Source: Flavobacterium sp. (GTDB lineage: Bacteria; Bacteroidota; Bacteroidia; Flavobacteriales; Flavobacteriaceae). From it: a stretch of DNA of 46,513 bases. This document shows positions 41,154 through 46,513 of the stretch, piece by piece. The notes beneath the pieces are model-generated. The model did no database searches. It saw nothing but the letters and a program-made list of their open reading frames with translations, and had not been told where the DNA came from. A program made the position numbers and the translations under genes. The DNA lies in contig DNNO01000039.1 in assembly GCA_003497625.1 (NCBI GenBank), forward strand, positions 26,561 to 73,073, written 5' to 3'. Each line of letters opens with the position of its first letter. Positions within the stretch are counted from its first letter, which is position 1.

Positions 41154-41333
41154 ATGAAAGAAAACAAAAAACAATCTAATTTCAATAGAACACTCGATAA
41201 TAGAAATGCTGACATCTCTATAATTGGGCGATTCTTTTTTTCTATTTTTAGTTTTCATATTACTGATTTGTTTGAAACATCAAAGGCTTTTAGTGAGAAA
41301 TTACTAATTCGCTTTGCCAATATTAGGGTTTGA
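41154..41333 (+). CDS. Possible 59-residue leader peptide ahead of the arginine decarboxylase gene
   Basis: A 59-codon ATG frame starts 5 bp after a TAACTTTG box (41141-41148) and ends 54 bp before speA. The peptide has a hydrophobic middle (IIGRFFFSIFSFHIT) and basic flanks, and no recognised family. The close box means a near-leaderless transcript if the box is its promoter. The region could instead be the 5' untranslated leader of speA. It may be a regulatory leader, a small membrane protein or chance. Confidence 0.35.
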   Translation: MKENKKQSNFNRTLDNRNADISIIGRFFFSIFSFHITDLFETSKAFSEKLLIRFANIRV

Positions 41334-41387
41334 AAATTGTGATTAAAAACCAATTTGTAACTTTTTAATTTAATCCAAATTTTCAAA

Positions 41388-42797
41388 ATGAACACAAAAT
41401 ATTACGACTTAATTAATCAAACTTTCTATTTTCCTCAAGAAGAATTTACTCTAAATAAAGATGAGCTTCAATTTCATGGTATTGATTTAATGAAATTGGT
41501 TGAAGAATATGGAACTCCATTAAAGTTTACTTATTTACCTAAAATTTCACAAAACATCAACCGTGCTAAAATGTGGTTTAGAAATGCCATGGAAAAACAC
41601 GATTATGATGCGAAATATTTCTATTGCTACTGTACAAAAAGTTCTCATTTTCAATTCATTTTAAATGAAGCTTTAAAAAATAACATTCACATTGAAACTT
41701 CTTCTGCTTTCGACATTAATATTGTAGAAACATTAATGGAAGAAGGAAAAATCAATAAAAACACTTTTATTGTTTGTAATGGTTTCAAACGCGATCAATA
41801 TGTAACCAATATTGCACGTTTAATCAACAACGGACATAAAAACACCATTCCAGTAATTGATAATTTTGAAGAATTAGATTTATTGCAAGAAGAAATCGAC
41901 GGTAAATTCAAAATCGGAATTCGTATTGCTGCGGAAGAAGAACCTAAATTTGAGTTCTATACTTCTCGTTTAGGAATTGGTTATAAAGATATTGTTCCTT
42001 TTTATCGTAAGCAAATCGCTGAAAATAAGAAAGTTGAATTAAAAATGCTTCACTTTTTTATTAATGCTGGTATTCGTGATACTGCTTACTATTGGAACGA
42101 ATTACTAAAATGTATGAAAGTGTACATTGCTTTGAAAAAAGAGTGTCCAACTTTAGATAGTTTGAATATTGGTGGTGGTTTTCCAATTAAAAATTCATTA
42201 GCATTTGATTATGATTATCAATATATGGTAGACGAAATCTTAAATCAAATCAAAATTGCTTGTGATGAAGCAGAAGTTCCTGTTCCGCATATTTTCACAG
42301 AGTTTGGTTCGTTTACTGTAGGTGAAGCTGGAGGCGCGTTGTACCAAGTTTTATATCAAAAGAAACAAAATGACCGTGAAAACTGGAACATGATTGATTC
42401 TTCTTTCATTACAACACTTCCAGATACTTGGGCAATCAATAAACGCTTTGTAATGATAGCCGTTAACCGATGGAATGACACCTACGAACGGGTGTTATTG
42501 GGAGGATTAACTTGTGATGGCGACGATTATTACAATTCAGAACAACACATGAATGCGGTTTATTTACCAAAATACAACAAAGAAAAACCTTTATATATCG
42601 GATTCTTTAACACTGGAGCATATCAAGAAACAATTGGTGGTTTTGGAGGATTAAGTCACTGTATTTTACCACAACCAAAACACATTTTAATTGATAAAGA
42701 TAAAAACGGAATCATTGCAACCGAAGTTTTCTCGGAACAACAAAAAGCAGAAGACGTTTTAGAAATTTTAGGTTACAACAAAAGAAAAGAACAATAA
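41388..42797 (+). CDS. speA: Arginine decarboxylase, PLP fold-III type
   Basis: The 469-residue enzyme belongs to the alanine-racemase-fold decarboxylases. The PLP lysine is in FYCYCTKSSHF, GGGFPIKNS is the phosphate-binding loop, FTEFGSFTVGEAG and LTCDGDDYYN hold active-site residues, the last with the cysteine supplied in trans at the dimer interface. Its size is shorter than E. coli SpeA (about 630 residues), as is usual for the Bacteroidota enzyme annotated as arginine decarboxylase. It should make agmatine for polyamine synthesis. A deoxyhypusine-synthase-like gene follows after 11 bp, and no agmatinase-type gene is close. Other basic amino acid substrates cannot be ruled out. Confidence 0.85.
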   Translation: MNTKYYDLINQTFYFPQEEFTLNKDELQFHGIDLMKLVEEYGTPLKFTYLPKISQNINRAKMWFRNAMEKHDYDAKYFYCYCTKSSHFQFILNEALKNNIHIETSSAFDINIVETLMEEGKINKNTFIVCNGFKRDQYVTNIARLINNGHKNTIPVIDNFEELDLLQEEIDGKFKIGIRIAAEEEPKFEFYTSRLGIGYKDIVPFYRKQIAENKKVELKMLHFFINAGIRDTAYYWNELLKCMKVYIALKKECPTLDSLNIGGGFPIKNSLAFDYDYQYMVDEILNQIKIACDEAEVPVPHIFTEFGSFTVGEAGGALYQVLYQKKQNDRENWNMIDSSFITTLPDTWAINKRFVMIAVNRWNDTYERVLLGGLTCDGDDYYNSEQHMNAVYLPKYNKEKPLYIGFFNTGAYQETIGGFGGLSHCILPQPKHILIDKDKNGIIATEVFSEQQKAEDVLEILGYNKRKEQ

Positions 42798-42808
42798 AAT
42801 AAGAAATA

Positions 42809-43783
42809 ATGAGCAAAGGACCAGTTAGTCAGTTTATAGAGAAACATTATCTTCACTTTAACTCTGCCGCTTTAGTAGATGCAGCAAAAGGGTATGAAGA
42901 ACATTTATTAGACAACGGAAAAATGATGATTACTTTAGCAGGTGCCATGAGTACAGCTGAATTAGGAAAATCGTTAGCTGAAATGATTCGTCAAGATAAA
43001 GTACACATAATTTCTTGTACTGGAGCTAATTTAGAAGAGGATATCATGAACTTGGTAGCTCATAATTCATACAAAAGAGTTCCAAATTACAGAGATTTAT
43101 CTCCACAAGAAGAATGGGATTTATTAGAAAACCATTACAATCGTGTTACCGATACTTGTATTCCAGAAGAAGAAGCTTTTAGACGTTTACAACAACATTT
43201 ATTTGATATTTGGAATAATGCAGATTCTAAAGGAGAACGTTATTTTCCACATGAATTCATGTACCAAATGATTAATTCTGGAGTATTAAAACAATATTAC
43301 GAAATTGATCCAGCTGATTCTTGGATGGTTGCTGCAGCTGAAAAGAATTTACCAATTGTAGTTCCAGGATGGGAAGATAGTACAATGGGTAACATTTTCT
43401 CTTCTTACTGCATCAAAGGTGAATTTAAAGCTACCACAATGAAAAGTGGAATTGAATACATGATGTGGTTAGCAGATTGGTATCCAAAAAATTGCGCAGG
43501 AAAAGGAATTGGTTTCTTCCAAATTGGTGGAGGAATTGCAGGAGATTTCCCTATTTGTGTAGTTCCAATGTTATATCAAGATATGGAAATGCATGATGTG
43601 CCGTTTTGGAGCTATTTCTGTCAAATTTCTGATTCAACAACAAGTTATGGTTCTTACTCTGGAGCAGTACCAAACGAAAAAATTACTTGGGGTAAATTAG
43701 ATATTCACACACCAAAATTCATTGTAGAGTCTGATGCTACGATAGTTGCACCATTAATGTTTGCTTACATTTTAGGCTGGTAA
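42809..43783 (+). CDS. Deoxyhypusine synthase family protein
   Basis: The 324-residue protein is a bacterial relative of deoxyhypusine synthase. ITLAGAMSTAELGKSL is the NAD-binding opening, VPGWEDSTMGN and FFQIGGGIAGDFPI are core motifs, and EKITWGKLDIHT carries Lys296, equivalent to the lysine that forms the aminobutyl imine intermediate. Bacteria lack the eIF5A target, and such homologues transfer an aminobutyl group to a small amine or other acceptor. It is coupled by 11 bp to the arginine decarboxylase gene, so it likely takes part in polyamine synthesis (for example homospermidine-like product or an agmatine reaction). The exact reaction is inferred from context. Confidence 0.88.
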   Translation: MSKGPVSQFIEKHYLHFNSAALVDAAKGYEEHLLDNGKMMITLAGAMSTAELGKSLAEMIRQDKVHIISCTGANLEEDIMNLVAHNSYKRVPNYRDLSPQEEWDLLENHYNRVTDTCIPEEEAFRRLQQHLFDIWNNADSKGERYFPHEFMYQMINSGVLKQYYEIDPADSWMVAAAEKNLPIVVPGWEDSTMGNIFSSYCIKGEFKATTMKSGIEYMMWLADWYPKNCAGKGIGFFQIGGGIAGDFPICVVPMLYQDMEMHDVPFWSYFCQISDSTTSYGSYSGAVPNEKITWGKLDIHTPKFIVESDATIVAPLMFAYILGW

Positions 43784-43810
43784 TTTTTTTAAAAAAAATA
43801 GTTCAAATTG

Positions 43811-43842
43811 TTTGAAAATATAGTTTTAGGATAGTACATTTG
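43811..43842 (+). promoter_or_regulatory. Promoter of the acidic-tail protein gene
   Basis: TTTG (43811-43814), 20 bp, then TACATTTG (43835-43842) match the Bacteroidota promoter consensus. The ATG lies 28 bp downstream. Confidence 0.75.
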
Positions 43843-43870
43843 ACCAAAATACAAGATTAAAACCTACCCA

Positions 43871-44260
43871 ATGAAAAGAGTTATTGTTGATTACGCTAAA
43901 TTAACAAATGAAATCTTAACCTTACTAGTTGAGAAATTTCCTGACGGATATGATGATTCGGATATTATTCGTTTTAAAAATGCTAAGAATGAAACAATTG
44001 AGGCAGTTGAAGTACGAACTGAAGATACTATTTTTTTAGTAAAAGTTAGTACAAAACTATCTGACCGAATTGAAAATTATGATGAAGACGACATTATTGA
44101 AGATGATGTGGTAGTTGTACCAGATGAAAAAATCGGAAGTCTGAAAGATTTAGACATTGAAGATGACGACGACGACGATGATATTTCAAATGATTCAGAT
44201 GACATCGAAGACTCAGAAGACGGAGACGACGATGATGCTGACGATGACGAAGAAGATTAA
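43871..44260 (+). CDS. Small protein with an aspartate-rich C-terminal tail
   Basis: The 129-residue protein has an ordered first half (MKRVIVDYAKLTNEILTLLV; FPDGYDDSDIIRFKNA; EAVEVRTEDTIFLVKVS) and an acidic second half dominated by Asp and Glu from about residue 73 on. It has a strong promoter and a strong terminator of its own. Orthologues are widespread in Bacteroidota with no settled function. The tail could act as a nucleic-acid mimic or ion-binding region, which is inference only. Confidence 0.85.
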   Translation: MKRVIVDYAKLTNEILTLLVEKFPDGYDDSDIIRFKNAKNETIEAVEVRTEDTIFLVKVSTKLSDRIENYDEDDIIEDDVVVVPDEKIGSLKDLDIEDDDDDDDISNDSDDIEDSEDGDDDDADDDEED

Positions 44261-44263
44261 TAC

Positions 44264-44299
44264 AAAAAAAAGGGATTCAAAATTTGAATCCCTTTTTTT
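44264..44299. terminator. Bidirectional terminator between the acidic protein and DinB genes
   Basis: A 10-bp stem GGGATTCAAA/TTTGAATCCC with A- and T-runs on either side works in both directions. The minus-strand DinB stop codon lies in the T-run. Confidence 0.85.
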
Positions 44300-44807
44300 A
44301 TAAATAACGTTCTAAAATTACATTCTTGTGATGCAATTCGTGTCCGAGTGTTATATACCCAATAGCTCTAACAGATACACTGCAATTTGAAGCTGTTCCT
44401 AAACGTAGTAAATCTTCACTTGTAAAAGTTTCAAAAAGACTTATTGTAGCATTTCGAACACTTTCATATTCGGCTAACAAACTTTCGTATTCTCTATTAT
44501 TTGCATTAGCTGTAACAACATAATCATTCTCTTCAAAACCAGGCAAAGCTGTTTTGTCATTTCTTGCAATACGTAAAGCGCGGTAAGCAAATATTCGCTC
44601 AGCGTCAATTAAGTGCAGGATAATATCTTTCACTGTCCACTTCCCTTCCGCATAACGATATTCATGCTTAAAAACTGGAATCGATTTAAAGAAATGTAGT
44701 ATTTCTTCTTTTTGTTGTACTAATCCTTTAACTATATCTTGTTCTGGAACTAATTTGATATAATTCTCGTAATAAGGAGCAAATTCGTTTTGTTGTAAAT
44801 TTTTCAT
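44298..44807 (-). CDS. DinB family protein
   Basis: The 169-residue protein has the four-helix DinB/YfiT pattern, including a metal-site histidine in WTVKDIILHLIDAER (about residue 65) and histidines at the end in YITLGHELHHKNVI. Members are metal-dependent thiol transferases or hydrolases (for example using bacillithiol or mycothiol), and many have unknown substrates. It is convergent with the acidic-tail gene and follows the Lrp gene in the same direction. Confidence 0.85.
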   Translation of the reverse strand: MKNLQQNEFAPYYENYIKLVPEQDIVKGLVQQKEEILHFFKSIPVFKHEYRYAEGKWTVKDIILHLIDAERIFAYRALRIARNDKTALPGFEENDYVVTANANNREYESLLAEYESVRNATISLFETFTSEDLLRLGTASNCSVSVRAIGYITLGHELHHKNVILERYL

Positions 44808-44826
44808 AACAATATAAGATATAAAA

Positions 44827-44847
44827 AAAGCCTCATTAAGAGGCTTT
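44827..44847 (-). terminator. Intrinsic terminator of the Lrp-type regulator gene
   Basis: An 8-bp stem AAAGCCTC/GAGGCTTT with loop ATTAA is followed by a T-run on the minus strand, 7 bp after the stop of the regulator gene. Confidence 0.85.
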
Positions 44848-44853
44848 CGTATT

Positions 44854-45333
44854 TTACAATTCTTTAAAAATTGTGTGCATTAAACGTTTTTTGTCGTTGA
44901 TGCTCTCTTCTAAAGAAATCATGGTTTCTGTTCTGTAAACACCTTCGATATCGTCAATCATGAAGATAACTTCTTTAGCGTGTTTAGTGTCTTTAGCTCT
45001 AATTTTACAGAAAATATTGAATTTTCCAGTAGTTACGTGAGCAACTGTTACGAATGGAATCTGATTGATACGTTCTAAAACGAATTTAGTTTGAGACGTG
45101 TTGTGCAAGAAAACTCCAACATAAGCAATGAAAGAATAACCTAATTTTTCATAATCTAATGTCAAAGAAGAACCTTGAATGATTCCTGCATCTTCCATTT
45201 TTTTCACCCTAACATGTACCGTTCCTGCAGAAATTAATAATTTTTTTGCAATATCTGTAAAAGGAACTCTCGTGTTATCAATCAACATGTCCAAAATTTG
45301 ATGATCTACTTCATCTAAACGAAACTTACTCAT
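44854..45333 (-). CDS. Lrp/AsnC family transcriptional regulator
   Basis: The 159-residue protein has an N-terminal winged HTH (LDEVDHQILDMLIDNTRVPF; ISAGTVHVRVKKMEDAG) and a C-terminal RAM ligand-binding domain (YVGVFLHNTSQ; TTGKFNIFCKIRAKD). Members bind amino acids and form octamers. No amino acid pathway gene is adjacent except more distant proline dehydrogenase and speA. A -7-like TAAATTTG lies on the minus strand (45390 to 45383). Confidence 0.9.
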   Translation of the reverse strand: MSKFRLDEVDHQILDMLIDNTRVPFTDIAKKLLISAGTVHVRVKKMEDAGIIQGSSLTLDYEKLGYSFIAYVGVFLHNTSQTKFVLERINQIPFVTVAHVTTGKFNIFCKIRAKDTKHAKEVIFMIDDIEGVYRTETMISLEESINDKKRLMHTIFKEL

Positions 45334-45390
45334 AAGTGCTTATAATATTTGTTAAATTTTTGATTTTTATTCAAATCTGAAGCAAATTTA

Positions 45391-46513
45391 TCAAATAATT
45401 TTTACACCATTGTTAAATTCTGTTAAATTATTGATAAAAAAATCAGCATTCTCTCCTACTACTGGATAACTAAATCCGTTTGAAGAATAAACACCATTTT
45501 TACAATCGTATTCCAAATGCCCTTTAAAATCTTGCAAATCATCTATTTTATCGATTCTTGCCATAAATTTTAACTGACCATCTTGCACTACTTCAGTATA
45601 TTGAGCTGCAAAGTTAATTATTTTTTCTTCACTATTATCAATAATTTTGACATTTTTGTAAATAAAATCATAAAAACATTTGTTATTTTGAGGAATCTTC
45701 AAATAATTCATCAATTCGTTATCAACTATAACGTTTTCGTAACTCACATCAAATGAACTCAAAAGCGAAATAAAAATATAGTTTCGAACAATATCTCTAT
45801 CATAATCATTTGCATAATGTCCGGCTTCAAATAAAATAGTTGGTGTATTTTTAGTCGTGAAATAATCACCTGTACAATTTACATTATAACTATCATCAAA
45901 ACGTCCAACTTGATTAGGAATATAGCATTGTAACGCATTATTCATCTTATTTATTATCTGAATTGCTTTAAAACGAACATCATTATATTCTCGCTCTTCA
46001 TTATAAGCTGGCGATAAAAAAGAGACCGTAGCAGGTAAATTAAAACCTTCTGTACCAAAAATAGTTCTCTGATCGTGTAAATTATAGCAATAATCGGGTT
46101 GAAAACTTTTATAAACACTATGTAAGACTTGCATTTCTGGCTGAGTAGCATTAAAAGCATCTCTATTTAAATCCACTTTATTAGCATTTTCTCTTGTATA
46201 TAAGTAAGCTCCATCAGGATTTAACATTGGTATACATAATAAGGTATAATCCGATTTAATTCTATTAGCAACTATGTTATCCGATTGTAAGAAGTTAAAA
46301 AAGTCAAATAAACCTTTTGTAGTGGTAGATTCGTTTCCATGCATTTGTGACCACATCAAAATTTTGGTTTTTCCAGTTCCAATTTTCACTTGATAAATTG
46401 CTCGTTCTTGAACCGATTTTACAATTTGAGTAATTTCAAAATCTGAATTTAAAGATTCTAATATTGGTAAAATAGTATCTAAATGAATGTACTTTCCTTT
46501 GAGTTTCGGTTCG
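45391..46513 (-). CDS. M14-family zinc carboxypeptidase, 5' end outside the window
   Basis: The frame is open through the window edge, so the start is not visible; about 374 residues are seen. The zinc motif HGNE in WSQMHGNESTTTKG, the substrate-binding NPDGAYLYTRENANKVDLNRDA and the third-ligand region NLHDQR match M14 peptidases (carboxypeptidase A fold). A candidate internal GTG start lies 124 bp from the edge, but the sequence upstream (GKYIHLDTILPILESLNSDF) continues the same domain, so that is not the true start. The enzyme should trim peptides or cell-wall fragments. Localisation is unknown. Confidence 0.88.
   Translation of the reverse strand, partial: EPKLKGKYIHLDTILPILESLNSDFEITQIVKSVQERAIYQVKIGTGKTKILMWSQMHGNESTTTKGLFDFFNFLQSDNIVANRIKSDYTLLCIPMLNPDGAYLYTRENANKVDLNRDAFNATQPEMQVLHSVYKSFQPDYCYNLHDQRTIFGTEGFNLPATVSFLSPAYNEEREYNDVRFKAIQIINKMNNALQCYIPNQVGRFDDSYNVNCTGDYFTTKNTPTILFEAGHYANDYDRDIVRNYIFISLLSSFDVSYENVIVDNELMNYLKIPQNNKCFYDFIYKNVKIIDNSEEKIINFAAQYTEVVQDGQLKFMARIDKIDDLQDFKGHLEYDCKNGVYSSNGFSYPVVGENADFFINNLTEFNNGVKII

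Noticed and set aside
43784-43800. T7A8 palindrome after the deoxyhypusine-synthase-like gene as terminator
   Set aside because: A pure A/T stem is weak and such runs are common in this AT-rich DNA.
1-46513. tRNA, rRNA, CRISPR arrays, prophage or integrative element genes
   Set aside because: No cloverleaf-like segment, rRNA-like stretch, regularly spaced repeat array, integrase or phage structural gene was noticed on either strand. Genes are packed closely, leaving little room for them.

Overview
The window looks like chromosomal DNA from a Flavobacterium-like member of the Bacteroidota. It is AT-rich, many genes carry the Bacteroidota -7 element TAnnTTTG, Shine-Dalgarno sequences are mostly absent, one secreted protein ends in a type IX secretion sorting domain, and several gene types are typical of the group (DUF3667, fused 2-oxoacid dehydrogenase E1, MutS2 without Smr). 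No rRNA, tRNA, CRISPR array or intact insertion sequence was found.

Region 1 (1-12929, minus strand) is a short-chain fatty acid module. In transcription order it holds an InsA-like zinc-ribbon/HTH protein, an outer-membrane porin-like protein, an MHS-type MFS transporter, two small membrane proteins, a sodium/solute-symporter histidine kinase with a STAC-like segment, a receiver-only response regulator, a propionyl-CoA synthetase-like enzyme and acetyl-CoA synthetase. A TPR/AAA ATPase and a TPR protein follow. The layout recalls the CrbS/CrbR acetate switch. The promoters of acs, the prpE-like gene and the porin operon share a 16-17 bp element placed exactly 30 bp upstream of a TAnnTTTA box, which suggests one regulon with one activator.

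Region 2 (13162-23090, plus strand) is an aromatic catabolism operon: flavin reductase, flavin monooxygenase fused to an Old Yellow Enzyme domain (salicylyl-CoA 5-hydroxylase / 2-aminobenzoyl-CoA monooxygenase type), aryl-CoA ligase, hotdog thioesterase, nitrilase-family hydrolase, gentisate-dioxygenase-like bicupin, FAH-family hydrolase and maleate isomerase. These enzymes fit CoA activation, 5-hydroxylation, thioester release, ring cleavage, hydrolysis to pyruvate plus a maleate unit, and isomerisation to fumarate. The nitrilase relative is explained if the substrate is anthranilate and the C4 product is maleamate, though salicylate or an aromatic nitrile remain possible. An unrelated AT-rich gene with a HEPN-like C-terminus sits inside the operon.

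Region 3 (23161-46513) is mixed housekeeping and accessory: fused E1 dehydrogenase, 2OG-Fe(II) oxygenase, SUI1-like factor, nucleoside phosphorylase, acetyltransferase plus Ca3427-like binding protein, transglutaminase-like and envelope proteins, two AT-rich orphan genes around a perfect inverted repeat, ung, mutS2, a DCC protein, a T9SS cargo protein, proline dehydrogenase, aroB, an arginine decarboxylase/deoxyhypusine-synthase-like pair, an acidic-tail protein, DinB, an Lrp regulator and a partial M14 peptidase. Several intrinsic terminators separate convergent genes.
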